A DNA stretch of 64,000 nucleotides. Source: Bradyrhizobium sp. Ai1a-2 (GTDB lineage: Bacteria > Pseudomonadota > Alphaproteobacteria > Rhizobiales > Xanthobacteraceae). The notes below the pieces were generated by a model. That model saw only the letters and a program-made list of their open reading frames with translations. It had not been told where the DNA came from and searched no databases. Shown here in pieces: positions 19,822 to 28,439 of the stretch. A program made the position numbers and the translations under genes. Every line of letters starts with the position of its first letter. The stretch's first letter is position 1. The stretch is from NCBI RefSeq assembly GCF_000426245.1, contig NZ_AUEZ01000006.1, positions 92,538 through 156,537 of the forward strand, read 5' to 3'.

Positions 19822-20670
19822 TCACGCCGGGAACCAGTGGCGCTCCGGCAGGCTCTGCACGATGGGGCCGGGGACCTGGTCGTGCAGCCGGCCGACCACC
19901 GCGCCGCCTTCGATCTTGGCCGGCCGGTCGTGCACCGGGAGCAGATAACGCGAGCCGCTGAGCAGCTTCTTGATCGCGGCTTTCTCCGCGCGCTTGCTGG
20001 TGCCGTGGTTGCCGGTCGTGCGCGGCTCCCAGTCATGGATCTCGTTGAAGGGCGTCACGATCTGGTCGTTGAAGTCATAGATCACGTCGCCGCAGATCGT
20101 GGCGATGCCGTCGGCGGTGTGGACATGGATGTTCATCGAGCCTTCGGTGTGGGCATTGGCCGCGTCGCAATAGACGCCGGGCATCAGTTCGATCGGGCCC
20201 GTGATCTCGAGATCGAGGAAGCGCAGCGCGCCCTTGGTGTGCAGCCGGTCGACCAGATGCTTGATGTCGGGCGCGGGATATTGCGGATGCATCAGGCCCG
20301 ACACGGAATATTCCAGCTCGCGGCGATTAAGGACAACCGTGGTGTTCATTGGAAACAGGTCGTCCTTGCCGGCATGGTCGATGTGAAGATGGGTGTGGCA
20401 GACGAAGCGCACGTCGCCCATGCGCACGCCGTGACGGGCGAGCTGGTTCTCGATCATGTTCTCATGGAACTGCAGGCCGCGCATGCCCAGCGTCTCCATG
20501 ATCTGGTTGGAGCGATAGCCGGTGTCGACCACGACAGGATAGGGACCGCCGAGGATCAGGAAGCCGAGCGTCAGCACGCGCCGGGTGCGGCCGCAGTCGC
20601 GCCCGAGCACGAGGAAGCTCGACTCCAATTCGATATCGCCATAGTCCAGGATCTTGATTTCCAACGGCAT
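19822..20670 (-). CDS. Metallo-beta-lactamase fold lactonase (N-acyl-homoserine lactonase type)
   Basis: A 282-residue MBL-fold hydrolase. The zinc motif HxHxDH is complete: His94, His96, Asp98, His99 in HTHLHIDHAG. Further ligands appear in NAHTEGSMNIHV (His) and TICGDVIYDF (Asp). Overall it resembles the AttM/AiiB N-acyl-homoserine lactonase group, but in this catabolic cluster a pathway lactone is an equally likely substrate. GGGAGGGAA precedes the ATG. Its stop overlaps a possible GTG start of the next gene. Confidence 0.88.
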   Translation of the reverse strand: MPLEIKILDYGDIELESSFLVLGRDCGRTRRVLTLGFLILGGPYPVVVDTGYRSNQIMETLGMRGLQFHENMIENQLARHGVRMGDVRFVCHTHLHIDHAGKDDLFPMNTTVVLNRRELEYSVSGLMHPQYPAPDIKHLVDRLHTKGALRFLDLEITGPIELMPGVYCDAANAHTEGSMNIHVHTADGIATICGDVIYDFNDQIVTPFNEIHDWEPRTTGNHGTSKRAEKAAIKKLLSGSRYLLPVHDRPAKIEGGAVVGRLHDQVPGPIVQSLPERHWFPA

Positions 20671-20719
20671 CCATTCCCTCCCGATTGATCTTTGTCTTGT
20701 GCGGCGATCTCTTGTGCCG

Positions 20720-21610
20720 TCACGGATTGATGCGATAGACGCGCATCGCGGTGGCCCTGAAGAGCGCGTCGCGCTGCTCGCCTCGAAGCTGCACCGTGGC
20801 GGCGCGATAGGTCGCGATCAGTTCGCGATAGCTGGTCCAGAGTTTCTCGATCGGAAAATTCGAGCCGAACAGGCAGCGCTCGGCACCGAAGATATTGACG
20901 GTGTCCTCGATGATCCCACGGATATGCGTGAGGTCGTTGCGATGGATGAAGGTGCCGAGCCCCGAAAGTTTCGAGACCACATTCGGGCGGCTTGCCAGCC
21001 TCGCCATGCCGGCGCGCCAGGCGGCGCGGCCTTCCGCCGTCAGGTCCTCCAGCATGCCGGCGTGTTGCAGGACGAAGGTCACGTTGGGGCAGGCTTCGGC
21101 AAGGCCGGCGGCATCGGCCATCTGCGGCGCGAACACCTGCAGGTCAAAACTCCAGCCGTAGTCGGCGAGCCGCGCGACGTTGCGGCGGATCATCGGATCG
21201 GCGCAGAGGTCGGCGCGTGCGGCGAAACGGTGGAGCGGGTTTTCATGCCAGTGCAGTTGCATGCGCACGCCGCGCACCAGCGGATAGCGCGCGAGGCGAT
21301 CGAGTTGCGGGCGCACATCGCTGGCAGAGAAGTCGGCATAGGCGACGATGGCATGTGGCCAGCCGTGCTCGCCCGCCGTCTGCTGCACCCAGGCGGTCTC
21401 GTCCTCGAAGCGATCAGTGGGCCAGTTGGTCTGGACATAGACCGAGCGGATCACGCCGGTGCCGGCGAGATCGTCGAGATATTCGCGGATCGGATAGTCG
21501 CGGCGGATCGGCTCATAGGGGCCGAAGATGCGCGGCTGCATCGGGCCGGACAGCCAGGCGAGATCCGCCTGCCGCCAGATGTGGTGGTGGGCGTCGACAA
21601 TGTCGGTCAT
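20720..21610 (-). CDS. Amidohydrolase 2-family TIM-barrel hydrolase
   Basis: A 296-residue protein of the amidohydrolase-2/COG3618 group (lactonases and decarboxylases such as 2-pyrone-4,6-dicarboxylate lactonase relatives). IVDAHHHIW at residues 4-12 supplies the first metal His pair; VRGVRMQLHWHENP, FVLQHAGM, and LFGSNFPIEKL mark later barrel strands with the expected His and Asn/Asp. A strong AGGAAGGAGAG site precedes the ATG, which overlaps the preceding VWA gene stop (ATGA at 21607-21610). The substrate is unknown. Confidence 0.88.
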   Translation of the reverse strand: MTDIVDAHHHIWRQADLAWLSGPMQPRIFGPYEPIRRDYPIREYLDDLAGTGVIRSVYVQTNWPTDRFEDETAWVQQTAGEHGWPHAIVAYADFSASDVRPQLDRLARYPLVRGVRMQLHWHENPLHRFAARADLCADPMIRRNVARLADYGWSFDLQVFAPQMADAAGLAEACPNVTFVLQHAGMLEDLTAEGRAAWRAGMARLASRPNVVSKLSGLGTFIHRNDLTHIRGIIEDTVNIFGAERCLFGSNFPIEKLWTSYRELIATYRAATVQLRGEQRDALFRATAMRVYRINP

Positions 21611-22725
21611 GCGGCTCTCCTTCCTCCGAGCGACAACAGATGCGATACGACGGCGGCGCTCGACCCGCCGTCGGAGAGATCATCGACGAAACGCTCGATC
21701 GCGATCAGCGCTTCGGTCTGCGGCTTGAAGCCGGGTCCGCTCGCAAGCGGCGTCAGCCAGCTCAAGGACCACGCGCGTCGCGACAATTTGGCGACCGCGT
21801 CGCGCAACGCGGAGACATCGCCGCGCTCCAATCCGTCGGAGACAACGATCACGGCGGCGCCACGCGCGTAGCCGCCGAACCGCGGCACGGCGAGGAACGC
21901 CTGCAAGGCGTCGCCGATGCGGGTGCCGCCGTCCCAGTCGCTGACGAGATGCGCGGCCGCATTCAGCGCCTGCTCGCGGCGCTTTAGCCGCAGCGCGCGG
22001 GTGACGCGCGTCAGCCTGGTGCCGAAGGTGAACACTTCGACATTGCGCGTGGCCTGCATGAGCGCGTGGGCGAGTTTCATGTTCTCCTCGGTGCGCACTT
22101 TCATCGAGCCGGAGACGTCGATCAGGAGCAGGATTTTGCGCGGACGCAAGCGCCGCTTCAGATGCCCGAGCCGCAGCACCTCGCCGTCGTTGCGCACGCT
22201 GTCGCGCAAGGTGCGGCGGATATCGGCGAAGGGCCCGCGGCGCGCGCGCATTCGCCGGTGGCCACGACGGCGCGGCAGCCGCCGCGGCGCTTCGCGCGCG
22301 AGCCGGCGCAGCACGTCGCTGGTGGTGCCCTGCGCGAAGCGCCGCTCGACCAGGGCTTCCGTGCGGGCAGCGGTGAGGCCGGATTCGTTGGCCTCGTCGG
22401 CGAGCGGCGGTTCGTCCTCGCCGCGGCCTTCTTCCTGCAGGCGGACGATCTCCTCGTCCTCGCCCTCGGCCCGCTCGATCGTTTCGGCACCGCGGAAATG
22501 GATATCGAACAGCCGGTCATAGGTCGCGCGCCGCTCCGGCGGCGGCGCCAGCGTCGCGAGACCCGCGCGGCGGATGTCCTCTAGGCTGCGCGGCCCGAGC
22601 AGTGCGATGGCGGCGAGGAAGGCGGTGGTCTGTTCCGGCGCGACCGCGAAGCCGTTGCCGCGGAGCAGCGCGACAAAGGAGACGAATACCTGTGCGGCTC
22701 GTGGCAGCGGCAATTCGTCGTTCAC
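21607..22725 (-). CDS. CoxE-like VWA-domain protein (second locus)
   Basis: A 372-residue VWA-domain protein of the CoxE family. The N-terminal helical part (VSFVALLRGNGFAVAPEQT) is followed by an acidic linker (~85-115), a basic stretch (RRLPRRRGHRRMRARRG) and the VWA domain with MIDAS LLIDVSGSMKVRTEEN, GGTRIGDALQ and VVSDGLERGD. It starts at a GTG whose GTGA overlaps the stop of the MoxR gene, so the pair is coupled exactly as coxD/coxE are. It is expected to act with that ATPase in cofactor assembly of the neighbouring Mo hydroxylase. Confidence 0.9.
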   Translation of the reverse strand: MNDELPLPRAAQVFVSFVALLRGNGFAVAPEQTTAFLAAIALLGPRSLEDIRRAGLATLAPPPERRATYDRLFDIHFRGAETIERAEGEDEEIVRLQEEGRGEDEPPLADEANESGLTAARTEALVERRFAQGTTSDVLRRLAREAPRRLPRRRGHRRMRARRGPFADIRRTLRDSVRNDGEVLRLGHLKRRLRPRKILLLIDVSGSMKVRTEENMKLAHALMQATRNVEVFTFGTRLTRVTRALRLKRREQALNAAAHLVSDWDGGTRIGDALQAFLAVPRFGGYARGAAVIVVSDGLERGDVSALRDAVAKLSRRAWSLSWLTPLASGPGFKPQTEALIAIERFVDDLSDGGSSAAVVSHLLSLGGRRAA

Positions 22726-23603
22726 GCAGCAGCCTCCGCTATCAGTGCGTCGAGTCGCGGCGAGATGAAATGCAGATCCTCCTCATCCTTCAGCGCGACG
22801 CCGATCGATCGCTTGAACGCATCCGGCCAGCGCGCACCGCCCTTGTGCAGCAGCGTGGCAGCCTCCGCCCAGTCGACGGCCTCGGCGATGCCGGGCACCT
22901 TGCTCAGGGGTTCGCGCCTGAGTTTTTCGACCGCGGCGACGACGGCACGGGCGGTCGATTCGGCGACGCTGGATGCCCGCATCATCACGATGCGCGCTTC
23001 GCGCTCGGCGGTCGGATAGTCGATCCAGTGGTAGACGCAGCGGCGGCGCAGCGCCTCGTGCAGGTCGCGCGTCCGGTTCGAGGTCAGCACCACGACCGGA
23101 TGTTCCGACGCGCGCACCGTGCCGCGCTCGGGGATGGAGATCTGGAAGTCGGACAGGAATTCGAGCAGGAAGGCCTCGAACTCCTGGTCAGCGCGGTCGA
23201 TTTCGTCGATCAGCAGCACCGTCGAGTCGGGTGCGCGCAGCGCGGCGAGCATCGGCCGCTCGATCAGGAAGGTCTCGCCATAGATGTCAATGGTCTCGTC
23301 ACCAGCCTGGCGGATCGCCAGCATCTGGCGCGGATAGTTCCACTCGTAGAGAGCGGCCGCGGCGTCGATGCCCTCATAGCATTGCAGGCGGATCAGTTTG
23401 CGGCCGAGCACGGCGGCGATCGCCTTGGCGGCCTCGGTCTTGCCGACGCCGGGAGCGCCTTCCAAGAGCAACGGCTTGCCGAGCGCGAGCGAAAGATAGG
23501 CTGATGTCGCGATACCATCATCGGCGAGATAGTAGGCCGCGCGCAGCGCCTTCTCCAGCGCTTCCGGCGAGTCGATGCCGACGATGTTGCTGCGGACCGG
23601 CAT
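22722..23603 (-). CDS. CoxD-like MoxR AAA+ ATPase (second locus)
   Basis: A 293-residue MoxR ATPase, paralogous to coxD in this window: Walker A GAPGVGKTE, Walker B LLIDEIDRAD, LIRLQCYEGIDAAAALYEWNYPRQML and VVLTSNRTRDLHEALRRRC are shared nearly residue for residue. The ATG at 23603 gives the usual family length; the frame extends upstream over the hydroxylase gene but that part is a shadow. Eleven bases separate it from the large-subunit C-terminal gene. It probably prepares the Mo site of that enzyme. Confidence 0.93.
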   Translation of the reverse strand: MPVRSNIVGIDSPEALEKALRAAYYLADDGIATSAYLSLALGKPLLLEGAPGVGKTEAAKAIAAVLGRKLIRLQCYEGIDAAAALYEWNYPRQMLAIRQAGDETIDIYGETFLIERPMLAALRAPDSTVLLIDEIDRADQEFEAFLLEFLSDFQISIPERGTVRASEHPVVVLTSNRTRDLHEALRRRCVYHWIDYPTAEREARIVMMRASSVAESTARAVVAAVEKLRREPLSKVPGIAEAVDWAEAATLLHKGGARWPDAFKRSIGVALKDEEDLHFISPRLDALIAEAAA

Positions 23604-23614
23604 GTGTCCTGCCT

Positions 23615-24637
23615 CTAGCGCCGCGCCTGCGGCCGCGCGCCGCCCTGCGCCTTGATCGCGCGCAATACGCGTTCCGGCGTGATCGGCAATTCGTTGATGC
23701 GGACGCCGACGGCGTTGAAGATCGCGTTCGCCACGGCCGGGAGCACCGGATTGGCGCACATTTCGCCCGGACCCTTGGCGCCGAACGGCCCATCGGCCGC
23801 AGGGCGCTCCAGCACCGCGATATCGTGCGGGCAGATGTCGCCGGGCCCCGGCATGAGGTATTCGACGAAGTCGCGCGGCCCGTGGCTCGGGTCGGGATAA
23901 TAGGGCTCTGGCGTCTCGTAGAGTGCGTGGCTGATGCCCATCCAGGCGCCGCCGACCAGTTGCTGCTCGACCAGCCGTGGATTGAGGGCTCGGCCGAGCT
24001 CGTAGGCGCTGTCCATGCGGACCATCGCAACTTCGCCGGTCTCGTCGTCGACTTCGACCTCGGCGACCAGGCAGGCATGCGCGTAACATGTCGCGGGCGA
24101 CATCTCGCCGGTTTCAGGATCGACGTCGGACAGCGGCACCAGGAAGATGCCACGGCCGGAGATCGTCTTGCCCTGCTTGAACTGTGCGGCGATCGCGACG
24201 TCCTTGGTCGAGATGGAACGGTGCGGTGCGCCCTTGACGTGGATGTTGCCGCGACCGTCGGTTTCGAGATCAGCCGCGTTCACCTCCAGCTCCTCGGCTG
24301 CCGCCTCCATCATCACGCCGCGTGCCTCACGTGCGGCCATCATCACTGCATTGCCGACGCGATGGGTACCGCGGGAGGCAAACGAGCCCATGCAATGGGG
24401 GCCGGTGTCGGAATCGGCGGTGTCGACATAGACGTCCTCGACCGGCACGCCGAGCGTCTCCGCGCAGATCTGCCGCGTCACCGACTTCATGCCCTGGCCG
24501 AGATCGATCGAGGATAGCGCCACCGTGAACTTGCCGCTGGGATTGGAATGAACCAGCGCCTGGCTGGGATCGCCGCCGAGATTCATCCCGATCGGGTAGT
24601 TGATCGACGCGATGCCGCGTCCGCGATGCCTGGTCAT
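23615..24637 (-). CDS. Mo hydroxylase large subunit, C-terminal half as a separate gene
   Basis: 340 residues equal to the C-terminal molybdopterin-binding part of a CoxL/xanthine dehydrogenase-type large subunit. It begins MTRHRGRGIASINYPIGMN, the strand that normally follows a short linker in the single-chain protein. SSIDLGQGMKSV and the catalytic-Glu motif GAKGPGEMCANPVLPAVANAI are present. It has its own AGGAGG eight bases before the ATG and starts two bases beyond the stop of the N-terminal gene. The two products must assemble to give one active site. No residue indicates substrate. Confidence 0.92.
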   Translation of the reverse strand: MTRHRGRGIASINYPIGMNLGGDPSQALVHSNPSGKFTVALSSIDLGQGMKSVTRQICAETLGVPVEDVYVDTADSDTGPHCMGSFASRGTHRVGNAVMMAAREARGVMMEAAAEELEVNAADLETDGRGNIHVKGAPHRSISTKDVAIAAQFKQGKTISGRGIFLVPLSDVDPETGEMSPATCYAHACLVAEVEVDDETGEVAMVRMDSAYELGRALNPRLVEQQLVGGAWMGISHALYETPEPYYPDPSHGPRDFVEYLMPGPGDICPHDIAVLERPAADGPFGAKGPGEMCANPVLPAVANAIFNAVGVRINELPITPERVLRAIKAQGGARPQARR

Positions 24638-24639
24638 GG

Positions 24640-26214
24640 TCAGCGCCTCCTGGTGCCGAAGACGGAGGAGAAGCGGGCCGCGCCATGCGACGGCGCCAGC
24701 GGCCGCGGGGGAGGGGGCGGTGGTGGCGATGGCGGCTCGCGCGAGGTGGCGGGCGCGCGGTCATAGGTCGTCCGTTGTTGCGACGGCGCCGTTGCCGGCG
24801 CGTAGGACTCGCGCGGCGTCGGCGGAATCGCGGCGCGGCTGCCGCCGCCTTCCTTACGCGAGGAGGCGCGCTTGAACTCCTCGCGGATCGGCCATTTGGC
24901 CTTCTCGGCGGCGACCTGGACGCATTCGATCAGCGCGGTGTTCTTGGCTTCGCGGCGATGCGCCTTCATGTCGCCGTCGCGATAGGCGTTGAGGATGCGG
25001 AACTCCATCGGGTCCATGCCGACGAGATGCGCGAGCTTGTCCATCTGGCACTCGATCGCGAAATCCATCGCGGTGACGCCGAACCCGCGCATCGCGGTTG
25101 CCGGCGTGCGGTTGGTGAAGACGCAATAGACGTCGCCATAGACATTGGGGATCGTGTATGGGCCCGGCAGATGCGCGGCGCATTTGACGGCGGCATAACT
25201 CGACAGTCGCGTATAGGCGCCGCTATCGAAATAGGCGCGGATCTTGCGCGCTACGATCCGCCCGTCACGCATCACGCCGTCCTTGATGTAGATGCGCTCG
25301 GCCCCGCGCGGTGGACCATATTGCATCTCTTCCTCGCGCCCGAACAGGTAGCGCACCGGACGCCCCGTCAGCATGGCGCCGAGGATAGAGAGCGGTTCGG
25401 TGAGCGTATCGACCTTGCCGCCGAAACCCCCGCCCACGGTGCCGCCGATGAAATGGAAGGTGTTCGAGGGCACGTCGAGAATCTTCGCGCAGGTGTCGAG
25501 CGAGAAGAACAACGCCTGGGTCGAGGTGTAGACGATGTAGCGGCCGTTGGTGTCGGGTGCGGCGATCGAGCCATTGGTCTCGGTCGGCGCGTGCTCGATC
25601 GGCGACATCTGGTAGCGCTGCTCCAGCACGTGATCGGCCGCGGCGAGGCCGCGCTCGACATCGCCAAAGCGCAGCTTCTGGTGATCGTAGACGTCGTGAT
25701 AGATGAACGCGTTCTTCGGATAGGTGTCGTTGACGACAGGCGCGCCGGGCTTCAGCGCGTCCTCGACGTCTAGCACAGCCGGCAGCGGCTCGTAGTCGAT
25801 CCTGACCTTCGCCATCGCCTCATAGGCCTCGCGCGGGCTGTCGGCGACGATGGCGACGATCGGCTCGCCCTTGTAGCGCACCTTGTCGACCGCGAGCGAC
25901 GGCTCGTCGTCCTTGCCGAAATTGATCAGGCTGAGCAGGGTGTTGAGATTGCGTGGCACGTCGCTGCCGCGGATGATCCGCCGCACGCCCGCCGAGCGCT
26001 CGGCCTCGCTGGTGTCGATGCGGCGCAGCCGCGCATGGGCATGCGTGCTGCGAACCACCTTCAGATGCAGCATGCCCTGCAGCTTGTGGTCATCGAAATA
26101 GGTCGAGGTGCCCGTGACATGCCCGAGCATGTCCTGCCGCTGCGTGCCCTTGCCGATCTCCTTCAGATTGTCGTCGCGCTCGTCGGCGAAGATGTCCTTG
26201 CGCAGTTCCAGCAT
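24640..26214 (-). CDS. Mo hydroxylase large subunit, N-terminal half with proline-rich tail
   Basis: 524 residues. Residues ~20-130 are the a/b hammerhead domain (GKGTQRQDMLGHVTGTSTYF) and the rest the first Mo-cofactor-binding domain (FIGGTVGGGFGGKVD, YGPPRGAERIYIKDG). The active-site loop is NRTPATAMRGFG, lacking the Cys of CoxL (AYRCSFR), so it is not a CO dehydrogenase. Residues ~450-524 are a low-complexity Pro/Arg/Ser tail including seven consecutive prolines, replacing the usual short link to the second half. The ATG at 26214 follows AAGGAAGAGG. Substrate unknown; a heterocyclic or aromatic ring compound is typical of the family. Confidence 0.92.
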   Translation of the reverse strand: MLELRKDIFADERDDNLKEIGKGTQRQDMLGHVTGTSTYFDDHKLQGMLHLKVVRSTHAHARLRRIDTSEAERSAGVRRIIRGSDVPRNLNTLLSLINFGKDDEPSLAVDKVRYKGEPIVAIVADSPREAYEAMAKVRIDYEPLPAVLDVEDALKPGAPVVNDTYPKNAFIYHDVYDHQKLRFGDVERGLAAADHVLEQRYQMSPIEHAPTETNGSIAAPDTNGRYIVYTSTQALFFSLDTCAKILDVPSNTFHFIGGTVGGGFGGKVDTLTEPLSILGAMLTGRPVRYLFGREEEMQYGPPRGAERIYIKDGVMRDGRIVARKIRAYFDSGAYTRLSSYAAVKCAAHLPGPYTIPNVYGDVYCVFTNRTPATAMRGFGVTAMDFAIECQMDKLAHLVGMDPMEFRILNAYRDGDMKAHRREAKNTALIECVQVAAEKAKWPIREEFKRASSRKEGGGSRAAIPPTPRESYAPATAPSQQRTTYDRAPATSREPPSPPPPPPPRPLAPSHGAARFSSVFGTRRR

Positions 26215-26225
26215 GGCCTCTTCCT

Positions 26226-26705
26226 TTACGCGCGGGCGCGGCCACCCGAGGCGGCGGCCAGCACGGCATTGATGATGGGTTCGTAGCCGGTGCACCGGCA
26301 GATATTGCCCGAGATCGCCTCGACGACCGCGGCGCGGCTCGGCTGCGGGTTGCGGTCGAGTAAGGCCTTGGCGGCCATCAGCATGCCCGGCGTGCAGTAA
26401 CCGCATTGGGCGGCGAAGTTGTCGGCGAAGGCGCGCTGCAGCGGATGCAGGTTTGGGCCTTCCTTGATGCCATCGAGCGTCTCCACGGAGCGACCGGCGA
26501 CCGTCTCGGCCAGGGTCAGGCAGGAGAGATGCAACTCGCCGTCGATCAGGATGCTGCAGGCGCCGCAGCCGCCCTGGCCGCAGCCGAATTTCGGTGTCAT
26601 GTCGCCGATCAATTCGCGCAGCGCGACCAGAAGATTGGTGCCGCCGTCGACGAAGATCGCGACGTCGCGGCCGTTGTGTTGGAATTGTAGGGCGGTCTTG
26701 GCCAT
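26226..26705 (-). CDS. Mo hydroxylase [2Fe-2S] small subunit (CoxS-like)
   Basis: A 159-residue CoxS/XdhA-type ferredoxin subunit. The plant-type cluster is in KFGCGQGGCGACSILIDGELHLSC and the second cluster in CGYCTPGM and SGNICRCTGYEPI, with all eight Cys present. The ATG at 26705 has AGGA upstream; the frame runs on upstream over the FAD-subunit gene as a shadow. Eleven bases to the large-subunit start and seven from the FAD-subunit stop indicate an operon. Confidence 0.95.
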   Translation of the reverse strand: MAKTALQFQHNGRDVAIFVDGGTNLLVALRELIGDMTPKFGCGQGGCGACSILIDGELHLSCLTLAETVAGRSVETLDGIKEGPNLHPLQRAFADNFAAQCGYCTPGMLMAAKALLDRNPQPSRAAVVEAISGNICRCTGYEPIINAVLAAASGGRARA

Positions 26706-26712
26706 GGTGATC

Positions 26713-27531
26713 CTATTCCTGACCGGACAGCAAACGTCGGAGATGAACGCCGACGACCTCGCGTCGGTACCAGCCGGAGGCGAGCGCATTATCGGCGGGC
26801 GCGATGCCCTCGACCGCAGCAGCGGTGGCGGCGCTGATCGTCGCAGCATCGAGCGTGCGTCCTTCGAGGGCTCGCTCAGCGGCGCGGGCGCGGATTTGTG
26901 TCGGCGCCATCGAGCCGAGCGCGATGCGCGCGCCGGCGATGCGGCCGCTGCTGACGGGAAGATGCGCCGCGAGCGTGATCACGGCGCCGCCCTTCGGCTT
27001 GATGCGGGCGATCTTGCGATAGCGAAACGCATCCGCGCTCGCGGGCTTCTGAAAGGAAACCGAAAGCACGAGCGTGCCGGTCTGCCGCTCGCGCGTCTGC
27101 AGGAATTCCTCGATCGGCATGTCGCGGCTGCCGAGGCCGCCCTGCACGGAAACGACGGCGTCGAGCGCGAGCAACGCGACGGTGAAGTCGCCATATGGGA
27201 TAGATGCAAAGAGATTGCCGCCGACCGTGCCCATGTTGCGCACCGCCGGTCCGCCGATCGAGCGGGCCGCGGCGTGCAGGAAGCCGAGATCGCGCTCGGC
27301 GAGAATACGGGCAAAGGTGACGCCGGCCCCGATAATGATGCGGGAGCCGGTCGCATCGATCCGCGTCAGCGCATGGTCGCTGGCGCGCACGATGGTGGAG
27401 ATCGAGATGTCGCCCTCGTTCAGTGCGCGCATCACCAGCGTGCCGCCGCCGAGATAGCGAGCGCTGCGGTCCGACGACAGCACAGCGGCTGCCTCGCCGG
27501 TGCTGGTGAAAGTCCTTACCGTCACGCTCAT
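26713..27531 (-). CDS. Mo hydroxylase FAD subunit (CoxM-like)
   Basis: A 272-residue FAD-binding subunit of the xanthine dehydrogenase/CO dehydrogenase medium family. FAD loops are ARYLGGGTLVMRAL and NMGTVGGNLFASIPYGD; the C-terminal CO_deh_flav_C domain follows (FQKPASADAFRYRKIARIKP). It is a little shorter than CoxM (287). Gene order FAD, Fe-S, Mo subunits is the same as in coxMSL but on the opposite strand. GGAGG precedes the ATG. Confidence 0.94.
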   Translation of the reverse strand: MSVTVRTFTSTGEAAAVLSSDRSARYLGGGTLVMRALNEGDISISTIVRASDHALTRIDATGSRIIIGAGVTFARILAERDLGFLHAAARSIGGPAVRNMGTVGGNLFASIPYGDFTVALLALDAVVSVQGGLGSRDMPIEEFLQTRERQTGTLVLSVSFQKPASADAFRYRKIARIKPKGGAVITLAAHLPVSSGRIAGARIALGSMAPTQIRARAAERALEGRTLDAATISAATAAAVEGIAPADNALASGWYRREVVGVHLRRLLSGQE

Positions 27532-27547
27532 GGGCGTTCCTCCGCGC

Positions 27548-27991
27548 TCATGCAGCCTCCTTCAGATGCCGGCGAATGGCCTCGAAACCGGCCTGGTAGA
27601 TCTGCTCGGACACCATCTGCGTGATGCTGACGCCATCCTCGGGCCGCGTCGTGAAGCGCGATTCCCAATGCCAGAAGGTGCGATCGCCGTCGGTGACGGG
27701 CAACAGGCGGACATGCGCCACATAGTTGAACATCGGGATCGGCGTATCGAGCAGGCAATAGCTGAAGGATTGTTCGAGGTCGGACAGTGCCAGCAACTGC
27801 TCGCGCAGCTCCGAGCCGTCCTTGAGCTTGAAGCGCCTGATGCAGCCGATCTTGTCGGCGCTATGTGCGCGCTCGATCGTGCTGGTCGCCACCGCCGGAT
27901 GCCAGCGGTCGTGTCCGTTGAAATCGCGGAGCACGCCCCACACCGTGTCGGTCGGCGCATCGATGATCGTGCTCTTGACGATATGCGGCAC
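27548..27991 (-). CDS. SRPBCC-family protein A (tandem paralogue)
   Basis: A 147-residue START/Bet v 1-like protein: IVKSTIIDAPTDTVWGVLRDFNGHDRWHPAV is the standard SRPBCC N-terminus, followed by SDLEQSFSYCLLDTPIPMFNYVAHVRLLPVTDGD. These folds form a hydrophobic cavity for small ligands and include polyketide cyclases and CoxG. Start is a GTG with GGAGG upstream. It is a neighbour and paralogue of the next gene upstream (27993-28430). A ligand-carrier, ring-opening or membrane-recruitment role like CoxG is a guess. Confidence 0.85.
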   Translation of the reverse strand: MPHIVKSTIIDAPTDTVWGVLRDFNGHDRWHPAVATSTIERAHSADKIGCIRRFKLKDGSELREQLLALSDLEQSFSYCLLDTPIPMFNYVAHVRLLPVTDGDRTFWHWESRFTTRPEDGVSITQMVSEQIYQAGFEAIRRHLKEAA

Positions 27992-27992
27992 G

Positions 27993-28430
27993 CTAGCCTC
28001 CGAACGCGCGCTTCAGGGCGTCGAAGCCGCCCTGGAACACGCCGCCGCCGATATTGCCGACGAGTTCGGCCTCGCGCTCGGGCGCACAGTCGAACTCGGC
28101 GGTCCATTCGAGAAACGTCTGGTCGCCGTCGGTCACCGGCGTCAGCCGCAGCGTCGCGACATAGTTCTCCACGCCCATCGGCGATTCCAGAATCGAGTAG
28201 GTGCAGAACATGTCGTAGTCCGACAGTCCCAACAGCTTCTCGCGAATGCGGTCGCCGTTGCGCAGGCGGAAATCCCTGATACATCCGATCTTGTCGGCGG
28301 GCTCGCCGCCTTCGATGCGGCTCTCGGCAATTGCCGGGTGCCAGTTCGGCAGGCCGTTGAAGTCGCGCACGCGGGCCCAGACGCGATCGTTGCGGGCGTT
28401 GACGACAGTGGAGACATAGACCCTGGCCAT
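27993..28430 (-). CDS. SRPBCC-family protein B (tandem paralogue)
   Basis: A 145-residue SRPBCC protein aligned along its length with the product of 27548-27991: VYVSTVVNARNDRVWARVRDFNGLPNWHPAI, ADKIGCIRDFRLRNGDRIREKLLGLSD, and ILESPMGVENYVATLRLTPVTDGDQTF all have counterparts. The pair therefore arose by tandem duplication and may form a heterodimer. One base separates the two genes; flotillin ends nine bases before this ATG. Function not established. Confidence 0.85.
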   Translation of the reverse strand: MARVYVSTVVNARNDRVWARVRDFNGLPNWHPAIAESRIEGGEPADKIGCIRDFRLRNGDRIREKLLGLSDYDMFCTYSILESPMGVENYVATLRLTPVTDGDQTFLEWTAEFDCAPEREAELVGNIGGGVFQGGFDALKRAFGG

Positions 28431-28439
28431 GGCGCGTGC

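Noticed and set aside
24637..24645. Frameshift or pseudogene in the second CoxL-like gene
   Set aside because: The restart has AGGAGG at eight bases, both halves are complete at their domain limits, and genes before and after are intact, so a natural split is the better reading.
23615..27531. A second CO dehydrogenase
   Set aside because: Subunit order and MoxR/VWA partners resemble coxMSLDE, but the active-site loop lacks the Cys and the AYRCSFR motif.
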